In this document: positions 54,490 to 62,865 of the stretch, in pieces
Position numbering within the stretch: the stretch's first letter is position 1
Layout of the letters: each line of letters starts with the position of its first letter
Source: Gammaproteobacteria bacterium
GTDB taxonomy: Bacteria > Pseudomonadota > Gammaproteobacteria > Pseudomonadales > Azotimanducaceae_A
Length of the DNA stretch: 64,000 nt
Direction: 5' to 3'
Assembly (NCBI GenBank): GCA_012960755.1
Contig: DUAT01000094.1
Coordinates: 124,001-188,000, forward strand
Position numbers and translations under genes: made by a program
Notes under the pieces: generated by a model
Databases searched by the model: none
What the model was told of the DNA's origin: nothing
What the model saw: only the letters and a program-made list of their open reading frames with translations

Positions 54490-55176
54490 GTGAACAAGGT
54501 TCAAGGATTACACCATGTTGCCATCTGTACCAGCGATATCAAAAGCCAGATTGAGTTTTTTACCGATTAGCTGGGGATGGAATTACAGGCACTGTACTGG
54601 ATGCACGGTGTCGAAAAAACGTTTCATGGTTTCTTGCGGTTGAATGACGAAAGCTCCATCGCTTTTGTACAAAATCCGGATATTGTCAAGATACCGGTCG
54701 AGCTGGGTAAGACTCATGCGGGAAATCCAGGTGCGAATTGTGCCGGGGGTACGATGCAGCATATTGCATTTAAGGTAGACAACCATGAAGAGTTACTGGC
54801 CTTGCGGGACAGGCTAAGGGAAAAGGGTGTTCCGGTGCTGGGGCCCGTGGATCATGGGATGTGTGTCTCGATGTATTTCGCAGGCCTTGAAAATCTTTCG
54901 CTGGAATTGTCCTACTCACTTGAACCGATAAATGCCGAAGCATGGTGTGACCCGGAGGTGGTTGAATTGTGTGGCATCAGCCAGCAAGAGCTGGCCAGGT
55001 ACAAGCAGTCTGCCAGTTTTTCTGACCTCAAAGGCGCTGCATCGCAGCCGTCTCCTGACGCAGATGGGCCGCATATGACGAATTATCCTGCAGGAGTATA
55101 CGAAGCTGTATTGAGTGCGCCGGATGAGGCGGTTTGGGAAAATAGTGAAAATCAACCACCGGTGTCTATACCGTAA
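54490..55176 (+). pseudogene. VOC dioxygenase-like gene with in-frame amber stop
   Basis: A GTG at 54490, preceded by AAAGGAG, opens KVQGLHHVAICTSDIKSQIE followed by FFTD, then TAG at 54568-54570, and the frame continues LGMELQALYWMHGVEKTFHG to 55176. The family normally reads FFTDxLGM, so a single codon has become amber. The reading after the stop could start at an ATG at 54577, but this lacks the first strand and its metal-ligand His. The whole would be a 228-residue VOC protein with His in MQHIAFKVD and Glu in NLSLELSY. It may be inactive, readthrough or a sequencing error. Confidence 0.8.
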
Positions 55177-55261
55177 AGAGAATTCTATGACAGGGTTCTC
55201 GTTTGCCTGATGGATGTTTGTGTATGCTTGTTCAAGCCGCTCAAACCTGTGATACAAACAG

Positions 55262-55699
55262 ATGAAATTCAGCCGAACAAAGAGTTATTTCCGGGAACTA
55301 ACCACTTACATCGGTAAAGGAGCCAGGTTCACTGGCGAGATAACCGGCGAAGGTAATTTTGTGATTTCCGGTCGTATCGATGCTGACTGTGTCGTGAAGG
55401 GATCTGTAAACGTGACGATTGATGGTTATTGCAAAGGGACAATAAACGCGACCAACGTCGTTATTGCTGGTGGGGTTGAAGGCGATATCAATGCCACAGA
55501 CCGGATAGAGGTGACAGCATCGGCCAATGTAACAGGGAAGCTCTGTGCTAAATTCGTCGCTGTTGCAGAAGGTGCTCTTATCGACGGCAGCATTAACGTG
55601 ACGGGTTCAAAAGATGTGCTGACGTTCAGCCAGGAGCAGCGAAAGAATCAGGAGCTGAATTCCCCTGTATCTGAAATCCAGAGCGACGCTGTTTCTTAA
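55262..55699 (+). CDS. Bactofilin (polymer-forming cytoskeletal protein)
   Basis: The 145-residue protein has the bactofilin right-handed beta-helix: short N-terminal tail, then repeats such as TYIGKGARFTGEITGEGNFV, ISGRIDADCVVKGSVNVTI, GYCKGTINATNVVIAGGVEG and INVTGSKDVLTF. The Gly-rich triangular repeat pattern is unmistakable. Bactofilins form filaments that help shape cell wall growth, often next to a LytM peptidase; no such partner lies here, so this is an orphan copy. A flexible C-terminal tail (QEQRKNQELNSPV) follows. Confidence 0.9.
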   Translation: MKFSRTKSYFRELTTYIGKGARFTGEITGEGNFVISGRIDADCVVKGSVNVTIDGYCKGTINATNVVIAGGVEGDINATDRIEVTASANVTGKLCAKFVAVAEGALIDGSINVTGSKDVLTFSQEQRKNQELNSPVSEIQSDAVS

Positions 55700-56036
55700 G
55701 CAGGTACTTCTATCTCTGAAACAGGTCCTTTGCATTCATAACCGGTACGACCTCGCCGCTGATATCTTCCTGCATCGCAGCTGATGCATAACTAAGTTGC
55801 CAAAATCCGTATCCAACACCATTCGGCCGACGCCGTTCTTCAGCATGCGACAATACCTGTCCCACCTATAAGACGTCCCTGGGTTCTTCACCTGATCGTG
55901 ATGTACCAGAGGGTACTTGTTGGCGTTGGGATTGTCGGGTCAACGAGAGGTTCGTTAACTCCGATGGCTATGATGCGATTTGCGAAATTTTATAAAAGAT
56001 GTTTTATTTCCAGTCTTGAGAGTCAATGAGACTACT
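55700..56036. other. Intergenic stretch, with a possible gene remnant
   Basis: The minus strand has an open frame from a GTG at 55865 to a TAG at 55710, 51 residues, with RRRPNGVGYGFWQLSYASAA. This tail faintly resembles the C-terminus of Mu-like phage major head proteins (GYGFWQLAY). It has no ribosome binding site and may be the end of a lost gene. The rest holds nothing that I recognise. Confidence 0.25.
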
Positions 56037-56945
56037 ATGACCCAGAGTGCTAACTCACTTAATCCCATTGTTTACGCCCTGGTGGCCAACTTAACCATCG
56101 CCTTGGCCAAACTGGCGGCTGCGATCGTCACGGGCTCAGGTGCTATGATAGCCGAAAGCATTCACTCCTTCGCTGATTGCGGCAATCAGTTGTTACTACT
56201 GCTGGGATTACACAATGCCAAACGTCCGCCGTCTCCCGATCACCCTCTGGGCTATGGTAAGAGTATCTATTTTTGGTCTTTTATCGTCGCCCTGATGCTT
56301 TTTAGTATGGGTGGGTTGTTCTCAATTTACGAGGGCTTGCACAAATTGGGCGAAACCGAACCCCTGAGAAGCCCCTTGGTTGCGATTGGGGTCCTGCTTT
56401 TCGCCATGCTGGCTGAAGGGTTGTCTTTGCTGGGTTGCATCAGGGAAGTGAACAAGGTGCGTGGGAGCCGCAGTTTCTGGCATTGGTTCCGCGAAACGCG
56501 CCAGAGTGAATTGCTGGTTATCTTTGGTGAAGACCTTGCCGCACTGATCGGGCTGGCATTTGCATTGGTAGCTGTTTCACTTGCCATGTTGACCGGCAAT
56601 CCAGTGTACGACGCGATAGGCAGTATCGGTATTGGTGCCCTGCTGATTCTGATAGCGATCCTGATCGGTGTTGAAGTCAAAGCGCTATTGGTTGGTCAGG
56701 GAGTTGAACCTGAGACCCTGAGCCGAATGCGAAAATTTCTGGAAGGTCAGGATGAGATTGTGCAGGTATATAATCTTCTAACGATGCAACTCGGTAGCGA
56801 TGTCATGGTGGCCATCAAGGCCGGTATGAAGCCCCAGGGTTCAGAAGACGAGCTGTTAGCCGCCATCAATCGTTGCGAGGTCAGGTTAAAGGCAGAGTTC
56901 CCGGATATACTCTGGTCCTTCTTCGAGCCCGACCTGGCTGATTGA
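56037..56945 (+). CDS. Cation diffusion facilitator family transporter
   Basis: From the ATG at 56037 the protein has 302 residues. It has six membrane segments and the CDF metal site in SIHSFADCGNQ (His and Asp of the HxxxD motif). The second half carries LLVIFGEDLAALIGLAFAL, with the paired acidic site as EDLAA, and a small C-terminal cytoplasmic domain (VEPETLSRMRKFLEGQDEI). It exchanges a divalent cation such as zinc, iron or manganese for protons. Transported metal cannot be told. The start at 55980 is less likely. Confidence 0.88.
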   Translation: MTQSANSLNPIVYALVANLTIALAKLAAAIVTGSGAMIAESIHSFADCGNQLLLLLGLHNAKRPPSPDHPLGYGKSIYFWSFIVALMLFSMGGLFSIYEGLHKLGETEPLRSPLVAIGVLLFAMLAEGLSLLGCIREVNKVRGSRSFWHWFRETRQSELLVIFGEDLAALIGLAFALVAVSLAMLTGNPVYDAIGSIGIGALLILIAILIGVEVKALLVGQGVEPETLSRMRKFLEGQDEIVQVYNLLTMQLGSDVMVAIKAGMKPQGSEDELLAAINRCEVRLKAEFPDILWSFFEPDLAD

Positions 56946-56948
56946 GTA

Positions 56949-56973
56949 ATCGGCAGGAACCATTACTGCCGAT
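56949..56973 (+). terminator. Hairpin after the CDF transporter gene
   Basis: ATCGGCAG (56949-56956) and CTGCCGAT (56966-56973) form a perfect eight-base stem around a nine-base loop. It begins four bases after the stop codon. No T tract follows, so it may protect the 3' end or act with Rho. Confidence 0.5.
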
Positions 56974-57058
56974 GATGTAACTTCGCGTGATGCATTTGAC
57001 GCCAGAATCGAAGCACATTATGTTGTAAAGCACCCGAATGACATGCAAGGAGAATTTA

Positions 57059-58318
57059 ATGACGAATATCCCGGCCCCTGATGAAAAAAATGCCTGGCGC
57101 CTGGAAACGCCTGGCGCTGCAGACTGGACCCGATCACCCAGGCCAGGTGCAGAAGATAAGTACTTTATGGTATCCACTGACGGTCATGTACAGGAACCGG
57201 CTGATCTTTGGATGAAGCGAATGGATGAGAAGTATCGCGATCGACTGCCCGGTGTCGCCGTTAATCCAAAAGGAGATAAATTTCAGAAAACCGAGGGCTT
57301 CAGGCCGTTGCGCATTCGAAACATCGAATTTGCGGGAGAGGATTTACTGAGGAACCAGTCCGGAAAAACACCGGAGGAACGCATCGAGGATCTGGCGGTA
57401 GATGGCGTTGATGCAGAAATACTGTTCCCTAACAAGGGATTAACGATCTGGGCGACTCCGGATGCGAAATTCAGCCAGGAAATGTGCAAAGTCTATAATG
57501 ACTGGGCCTGGGAGGTGTTTGCTGATGTGAACCATGTGCTGTCACCGATGGCCTGTATTGCCGCCGCTGATATTGAGGGCGCTATCAAGGAAATTGAACG
57601 TTCGGCACTTCGTGGCTTCAGGGGCTTGGCGCTGCCCTGTAAACCTGTATGGGGTCCGCCTGATCATGAGAACCTGAACTATAACCTGCCAGAATTTGAT
57701 CCTTTGTGGTCAGTTGTCGAGGAAACAGGGTTGCCCATGACCTTTCATGTTTCAACTGGTCGTGATCCGAGGACCTCCCGCGGTAATGGTGGCGCGATCA
57801 TTAACTACGCTGTGCATTCCCTGGCCCCGACCATGGAACCCATCGCCAACCTTTGTGCCTCCGGTGTGCTGCAACGTTACCCGGGATTGCGGTTTGGCAG
57901 TGTTGAGGCCGGTATAGGATGGGTCGCCTGGGCATTATCAGCCATGGACGAGGCTTACAGGAAGCATCATATGTTTGTTCGACCGAAGCTGGAAATGTTG
58001 CCCAGTGAGTTTTTCAAACGCAACGGATTTGCCACGTTCCAGGAAGACAAGCCCGGTCTGGATCTGGCGCGCGAGCATGGACTTACGGACAATTTCATGT
58101 GGGCCAATGACTACCCCCACCATGAAGGTACCTGGCCGCACTCAGCAGAAGCGATCGAGCGAACCATGATCAATCTCGATGATGGTGAGCGAGCCAAAAT
58201 ACTGGGTTTAAACGGAGCCCGGGTTTTTGGTTTTGATATTCCTGAGCGTTACCGGAACTTCGATGACGCCAGAGTCGCTCATCAGGACATTCAAGCGACT
58301 GGCGGGGTACTTGCGTGA
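57059..58318 (+). CDS. Amidohydrolase family (ACMSD-like) protein
   Basis: The 419-residue protein starts at the ATG at 57059, with AGGAG seven bases upstream. It is an amidohydrolase-2 barrel: MVSTDGHVQEPADLW, a first-metal variant of DxH, VDAEILFPNKG, TFHVSTGRDPRTS, FGSVEAGIGWVAWALSAMDEA and NFMWANDYPHHEGTWPHS with the last metal Asp. Members act as decarboxylases or hydrolases. It is a distant paralogue of the protein at 33270. It overlaps by four bases the thiolase-like gene, so it belongs to that cassette. Confidence 0.88.
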   Translation: MTNIPAPDEKNAWRLETPGAADWTRSPRPGAEDKYFMVSTDGHVQEPADLWMKRMDEKYRDRLPGVAVNPKGDKFQKTEGFRPLRIRNIEFAGEDLLRNQSGKTPEERIEDLAVDGVDAEILFPNKGLTIWATPDAKFSQEMCKVYNDWAWEVFADVNHVLSPMACIAAADIEGAIKEIERSALRGFRGLALPCKPVWGPPDHENLNYNLPEFDPLWSVVEETGLPMTFHVSTGRDPRTSRGNGGAIINYAVHSLAPTMEPIANLCASGVLQRYPGLRFGSVEAGIGWVAWALSAMDEAYRKHHMFVRPKLEMLPSEFFKRNGFATFQEDKPGLDLAREHGLTDNFMWANDYPHHEGTWPHSAEAIERTMINLDDGERAKILGLNGARVFGFDIPERYRNFDDARVAHQDIQATGGVLA

Positions 58319-59499
58319 GTACGGAGCGAACCCTGCGGGGTAAGGTTGGGATTGCCGGTGTTGCTGAAACCACCTACTACAAACGAGGCGAGGCGCCGGA
58401 TGCGGAATTTAAACTGGCTTTGGAGGCGATCGTTAAGGCTTGCGCCAGTGCCGGAATCTCGCCGACGGAAATCGATGGCTTTTCCTCCTTTAGCAATGAT
58501 CGCAGTGACGCCTCAAGACTTGCGGCTGCACTGGGCATAAAAGATCTCAGGCTCGCCAATATGCAGTGGGGCGGCGGTGGTGGTGGTGGTTCCGGTGCGA
58601 TTGCCAACGCGGCTGCAGCCATTGCAACAGGTCAGGCTGAATGTGTCTGTGTGTTCAGGGCGCTGGCCCAGGGACAATTCGGGCGCTTTGGCCAGGGGCC
58701 GCAACGTAATACTATTGGTGGCGACATGGCCCACACCATTCCCTATGGATTGATGTCACCCGCACAGATGTTTGCCATGAAAGTTAACCGCTTTATGTTT
58801 GAGCATGATGTCGATCAACACGCACTTCGGGCCATATCATTGGCGTCCTATCATCATGCCCAGAACAACCCGAGGGCAGTGATGTATGGCAGGCCCCTCG
58901 ATGAGGAAAAGTACGACCATTCCAGATGGATCGTCGAGCCTTTCCATCTTTATGATTGCTGCCAGGAAAATGACGGCGCTGCTGCCATGATTCTGGTGTC
59001 TGCCGATCGACTTAAAGACTTTGATCACCCTCCATGTTATTTACTAGGTGCAGTTGCCGGTTCACATCATCGTGCCGGAGCATCGGTACATAATGCCCCG
59101 GACTACGCGACATCCGCATTTAAACCCCTGGCACCCCGTTTGTATGATATGGCGCAGGTGAGCGCCAGTGATGTAGACGTGTTGCAGAGTTATGAAAATT
59201 TTACCGGCGGTGTACTGATGAGTATTGTCGAACATGCATTTTGTGAACCTTCCCAATGCAACGAGTTCTTTTGTCTTGACAACCTGGTAAGTGATGGTGG
59301 TCGACTACCTCTCAACACCAGCGGTGGCAATCTGGCAGAGTGCTATATGCATGGTCTGGGTCTCAATATTGAAGCAGTTCGTCAGGTCTGGGGCGAATCA
59401 ACCAACCAGGTAAAAGATGCCAAAGTTTCCATGGTGATCTCAGGTCCGATGGTGACCCCGGTCAGCGCCTGTATCTTTGGTTCGGAGGCAACGGTATGA
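58315..59499 (+). CDS. Thiolase-superfamily protein (Ltp2-like lipid-transfer/retro-aldolase type)
   Basis: The 394-residue protein starts with GTG. It has the thiolase fold but lacks the nucleophilic Cys: the segment where it should be reads NMQWGGGGGGGSGAIANAAA (about 82-101). The end carries PLNTSGGNLAECYMHGLGLN, with Tyr344 where the second catalytic motif lies, and LQSYENFTGG at about 290. This is the pattern of Ltp2-type enzymes, which cleave a CoA thioester by retro-aldol reaction in steroid side-chain loss, together with a DUF35 partner. That partner is encoded next. The amidohydrolase before it is coupled too. Confidence 0.8.
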   Translation: MSTERTLRGKVGIAGVAETTYYKRGEAPDAEFKLALEAIVKACASAGISPTEIDGFSSFSNDRSDASRLAAALGIKDLRLANMQWGGGGGGGSGAIANAAAAIATGQAECVCVFRALAQGQFGRFGQGPQRNTIGGDMAHTIPYGLMSPAQMFAMKVNRFMFEHDVDQHALRAISLASYHHAQNNPRAVMYGRPLDEEKYDHSRWIVEPFHLYDCCQENDGAAAMILVSADRLKDFDHPPCYLLGAVAGSHHRAGASVHNAPDYATSAFKPLAPRLYDMAQVSASDVDVLQSYENFTGGVLMSIVEHAFCEPSQCNEFFCLDNLVSDGGRLPLNTSGGNLAECYMHGLGLNIEAVRQVWGESTNQVKDAKVSMVISGPMVTPVSACIFGSEATV

Positions 59500-59933
59500 G
59501 TGACCACTATTTACAACCAGGTTTACCCAAACCTGTCCCTACACCAGACGGACTGGATGCGCCATACTGGCAAGGGTTGAAGGAGAACAAGCTGCTGATC
59601 CAGCGTTGTTCATCCTGCCAACGATTTCAATGGGGGCCGGAATGGCTTTGCCATCGTTGCCATAGTTTCGAACTTTCTTTTGAAGAGGTTCAAGCTGAAG
59701 GTTTGATTTACAGCCAGGAACGCATATGGCATCCCGTGCATCCTGCGTTGAAGGATCAGGGTCCCTACATAGTGGTACTTGTCGAATTGCCCGAGGCAGA
59801 CAACGTTCGTATTGTAGGTAATCTGTTGGGTGATCCGGAACAGGCGATCCCTTTCGGCAATAAAGTTCGCGGCGTGTTTGAACATCACGATGAGGAACCT
59901 GCCCACACGCTCTTACAGTGGGAACTGGCGTAA
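59496..59933 (+). CDS. Zinc-ribbon OB-fold (DUF35, ChsH2-like) protein
   Basis: The 145-residue protein has an N-terminal helix (PYWQGLKENKLLIQRC), a rubredoxin-like zinc ribbon CSSCQRFQWGPEWLCHRC and an OB-fold domain (VQAEGLIYSQERIWHPVHP to NKVRGVFEHHDEE). Such proteins bind thiolase-like partners and are needed for retro-aldolase complexes (ChsH2-Ltp2). It overlaps the thiolase-like gene by four bases, which supports that pairing. Confidence 0.88.
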   Translation: MSDHYLQPGLPKPVPTPDGLDAPYWQGLKENKLLIQRCSSCQRFQWGPEWLCHRCHSFELSFEEVQAEGLIYSQERIWHPVHPALKDQGPYIVVLVELPEADNVRIVGNLLGDPEQAIPFGNKVRGVFEHHDEEPAHTLLQWELA

Positions 59934-59951
59934 CTGCTGCAGGAAAACGTT

Positions 59952-60467
59952 ATGGATCTTTCACTTTCCGTCATCGCGAATTTCGCTGAAATAATTGGTG
60001 CCTGCTCGATACTGACTGGCCTGGGTTTTGGGTGGTTTCAGATCAGACACTATCGCGCTCAACAACGAGATGCAGTAGCGGGAGGATTGGCGCAAACATT
60101 TTACAATCCCGTCCTGGCTGAGGTGATTTCATTGTTGCTAACGCTGGCGGACGATATCAGCCTGGAGGAATTACGTGCCCGGGGAGATAATTATGTACGT
60201 GCTGCTATCACGGTGACGACGTCATTTGAGACGATGGGTTTGCTTGTGTTTAAAAGAATCGCCCCGTTTGAACCGGCACTGGATCTTGTAGGTGGAATAG
60301 TCGTTACCATGAACCGAAAGTTGTCGAGAGTGCTGATTGATATCAGGTAGGAAAACAATCAGCCATCATGGGGTGAATGGTTTCAATGGCTTGGTGACCA
60401 GTCTGTAAAAGCAATGGTTGCAAGTGAACCCGCCCATATTAAACATCGCGATTGGCAGCCGGATTAG
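59952..60467 (+). pseudogene. Membrane protein gene (DUF4760-like) with in-frame amber stop
   Basis: From the ATG at 59952 (AGGAAA upstream) 132 residues are open to a TAG at 60348-60350. They include an N-terminal membrane segment (about 8-26), an amphipathic helix RHYRAQQRDAVAGGLAQ and SLEELRARGDNYVRAAITVTTS. Beyond the TAG the frame continues for another 38 codons to 60467: ENNQPSWGEWFQWLGDQSVK and AHIKHRDWQPD. This Trp-rich tail looks like the normal C-terminus of the family (EWFxWL to HRDW). I therefore read one gene of about 170 residues broken near residue 133. Function unknown. Confidence 0.65.
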
Positions 60468-60501
60468 CATTTCGAAAAGGCCGGGCACGAGGGAAGCAGG
60501 C

Positions 60502-61296
60502 ATGGACTTGAACGAACATATTGAAGGGATTAAGACGAATGGCTACAGCATCATTCACGATGCGCTTTCACCGCTACAGGTTGTTGATGTCAAAAAGGCA
60601 CTCGACCCCTGGTTGCAAAAAAAATTAATGGGCCGCAATGACTTCGAAGGATTCGAAAGCGAGCGGGTTTATGCACTCCTTGCAAAGTCGCCAATATTCT
60701 CGCTGCTGGTCGAGCACCCTTTGGTCCTGGCGATTGTCGATCACTTTTTGGCCCCTAATTACCTGCTGGCTTCGAACCTTGCGATTAATGTACATCCAGG
60801 TGAAACTCCTCAGGCATTTCATGCGGATCATACCCAGATTCCGAATTGCCCCCGAACGGAGATTAACGGTATAAGCTCGATTTGGGCCTTTGATGACTTT
60901 TCCGAGGAAAATGGCGCAACGGAAATCATTCCCGGCAGCCATCTTTTATCGGAGCACGCAGCCGCTAACGAAGACACGTTTGAAACTGTAATTATGCCCG
61001 CAGGTTCTGTCATCGTTTTTCACGGTGCGCTGATTCACCGCGGCGGTGCCAACAATTCCGAAGGGACGCGCCTCGCTATCACTCCTCAATACTGCCAGCC
61101 CTGGTTAAGGCAATTGGAGAATATGGTGCTTGCCGTACCACCGGACGTCGCGAGTCACCTGTCCCCGAAAGTACAGGCACTGCTGGGATACAGCATTCGA
61201 GATCCCGGATTCGTGGGCCATGTTAATGGTTTACACCCGAAGCGTTTGTTCGACAAACACTACCAGGGCCGCAAGGCCCGGGGAATACCGTCTTGA
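60502..61296 (+). CDS. Phytanoyl-CoA dioxygenase (PhyH) family protein
   Basis: From the ATG at 60502 the protein has 264 residues. Iron ligands are His and Asp in AFHADHTQIPN, and the distal His in ALIHRGGANNSEGTR, with the strand ENGATEIIPGSHLL. The end (SPKVQALLGYSI) resembles the first PhyH more than the second. It follows the broken DUF4760-like gene. Substrate unknown. Confidence 0.85.
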   Translation: MDLNEHIEGIKTNGYSIIHDALSPLQVVDVKKALDPWLQKKLMGRNDFEGFESERVYALLAKSPIFSLLVEHPLVLAIVDHFLAPNYLLASNLAINVHPGETPQAFHADHTQIPNCPRTEINGISSIWAFDDFSEENGATEIIPGSHLLSEHAAANEDTFETVIMPAGSVIVFHGALIHRGGANNSEGTRLAITPQYCQPWLRQLENMVLAVPPDVASHLSPKVQALLGYSIRDPGFVGHVNGLHPKRLFDKHYQGRKARGIPS

Positions 61297-61727
61297 ATAT
61301 AGAAAATGTAATAGAAATTGTCAGTTAAACCGCGTTGAGTTGAAAGGGGGTGCCTTTCCTGGGCGCACACGCCATGAGCGGTGTATCCAGTGGCGGGTAC
61401 GTTTGAAGGGGAGAGCCAATTTTGTCCGAATTTTTGGATGCCCCAACCTTGTCCCAGCCTTAGCGTCGTTGGACCGTTTGGTGGAATGGGATACATAGGT
61501 TAAAACATCAAGGATTTGCCTCGTAGACACAACAGTCATGGGATTCCCAACGTTCTGTTCCACTCCCTGAAGCGCCATAAAATACTGTTCAAATTACTAT
61601 GGACTTGATATTACATGTTGAGGTGTATGGGGGCTAAATGGTATACCCGAACTGATCTCTTTCTGGCGGCTCCTGGTCGACAGCTCCCCTTTACCTGGTA
61701 GACATTTCACGCAACCGTTTCGCCGTT
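61297..61727. other. Gene-poor stretch
   Basis: About 430 bases have no convincing gene. A plus-strand frame at about 61320-61498 reads RLKGRANFVRIFGCPNLVPA and LASLDRLVEWDT before a TAG, which looks protein-like, but it has no start or ribosome binding site. It may be a remnant. The region continues into a small TPR-like frame. Confidence 0.35.
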
Positions 61728-62012
61728 ATGCGAGATCGTGGTGCGTACCAGAAAGCTGAAGTATTGTTTGATACAGTCGCTCAAATCGAACGTGAGACTA
61801 CTGGAAAGCCATCGGCGTATCTGACTGGCCAGATTGCCTTACTGCGACTCGCTCAGAAACGCTACGGTGAGGCGCAACAAATGTTTGATCGTTATCTCGC
61901 CTACTTCGACGATGGCAAACCGAGTGAAAGTCCACAGCACATCCCTATTATCAAAGGTTACGAGTGGTTGCAGCACCACACTGATCAAGCAAAAAGTACT
62001 AAGGCAGAATGA
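61728..62012 (+). CDS. Small TPR-like protein or gene remnant
   Basis: A 94-residue frame starts at an ATG at 61728. It has a helix-turn-helix repeat pattern of tetratricopeptide type: RDRGAYQKAEVLFDTVAQIE and TGQIALLRLAQKRYGEAQQM, then FDRYLAYFDDGKPSESPQHI. No good ribosome binding site is seen and upstream codons in frame (DISRNRFAV) read like protein, so it is probably the end of a longer TPR protein that has lost its start. Confidence 0.4.
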   Translation: MRDRGAYQKAEVLFDTVAQIERETTGKPSAYLTGQIALLRLAQKRYGEAQQMFDRYLAYFDDGKPSESPQHIPIIKGYEWLQHHTDQAKSTKAE

Positions 62013-62029
62013 ATTGGGATCAAATTCGG

Positions 62030-62437
62030 CTACAGGGCCAACATTCCGAAATAGACGAAAAGGGCGCCGATAGCGACACCGAACAGTCCGAGCACCCGCC
62101 AACCGAAGAAGTCTGTAGTCGTTTCGGATGGCAACATCGCCTCCAACACAGCAATGTAAACTGATGGAAAGATCACCGACAAGAGTAAACCCCCTCCAAT
62201 GACCCACCAGCCAAAGAACATCAGTATCTCTGCCAGGGTGCTATGATCCGAGTAACCTGCCCAGATCATAAGCGCTCCCAACGGTAGTATACAGAGCCCG
62301 AAAACCCTCGTCCGTGTGCTTGTCTGGATAATGGCTCTGAAACCATTAAGGGTGGTGCCTGGAGCAATCACCAGCATGCCGCGGGTCAAGATGATCACTG
62401 TTCCCAAGAAAACGCTCGTAATCCCAATGATGCTCAT
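62030..62437 (-). CDS. Small four-helix membrane protein, unknown
   Basis: The 135-residue protein has four membrane segments (about 3-24, 44-63, 70-97, 112-132): ITSVFLGTVIILTRG, VFGLCILPLGALMIWAGY, EILMFFGWWVIGGGLLLSVI and VLGLFGVAIGALFVYFG. There are no conserved charged motifs that I recognise. It is convergent with the small TPR frame. The minus-strand start lies in a region of mixed composition, with no clear ribosome binding site. Confidence 0.55.
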   Translation of the reverse strand: MSIIGITSVFLGTVIILTRGMLVIAPGTTLNGFRAIIQTSTRTRVFGLCILPLGALMIWAGYSDHSTLAEILMFFGWWVIGGGLLLSVIFPSVYIAVLEAMLPSETTTDFFGWRVLGLFGVAIGALFVYFGMLAL

Positions 62438-62688
62438 ACCAGGAACTCCCCTACTAGCCCGAATTCAGGTTCACACTTTAGCTTGATGAACCCAACTGCG
62501 CTAACGAATTCGATTGGACGACTCAGTTTCTTTCTTCACTACATTCAGAACCGCCTTTTGCTCTTTTGGTTCAAACTTTCCCTTATGGGGGCCGTTTCTG
62601 TCACAGGTCGCTTATGGCAGACTGGAGGCATTCCGGCAACTAATTTTATCGCCAATTGATTGCCCGCATACTTTGGATAGCTGACGTT

Positions 62689-62714
62689 GGTTAGATATTA
62701 TCCATCTGGTCGGA
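62689..62714 (+). repeat. Near-repeat, left copy (right copy 63976-64000)
   Basis: TTAGATATTATCCATCTGG with following TCGGA recurs near the right edge as TAGGTATTAGCCACCTGG with TCGGA. Over 23 aligned bases 20 agree. The two copies flank the ArsR and SRPBCC genes. The right copy ends at the window edge, so its true length is unknown. Confidence 0.5.
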
Positions 62715-62821
62715 ACGTACCCATTCCCGAAATTGCTGAAGGAGCCCCAGAGTTGGATGCAAAGACACCGGTCTGAGGCAAAATTATATCCATCTATAGA
62801 GTCCGGTTGCTGATGATCAGC

Positions 62822-62865
62822 CAGTATATTCCTTGACGGATATATAACCGTATAGGAATATACTG
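62822..62865. promoter_or_regulatory. 44-bp palindrome, probable ArsR operator/promoter
   Basis: Perfect 12-bp arms CAGTATATTCCT (62822-62833) and AGGAATATACTG (62854-62865) enclose ACGGATATATAACCGT, itself a palindrome at seven of eight pairs. Altogether 19 of 22 pairs match. TTGACG (62833-62838) and TATACT (62859-62864) could be promoter boxes, though the spacer of 20 is long. It ends 30 bases before the ArsR start, which suggests autoregulation. Confidence 0.65.

Noticed and set aside
54490..60467. Amber reassignment (TAG as sense codon)
   Set aside because: Many intact genes here end in TAG, for example at 13186, 11748, 16898, 23685 and 44757. Genome-wide recoding is therefore excluded; broken genes or errors are simpler.
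62833..62864. MerR-type long-spacer promoter before the ArsR gene
   Set aside because: The boxes TTGACG and TATACT with a 20-base spacer are suggestive, but the adjacent regulator is ArsR-like, not MerR-like, so I kept only the palindrome as operator.
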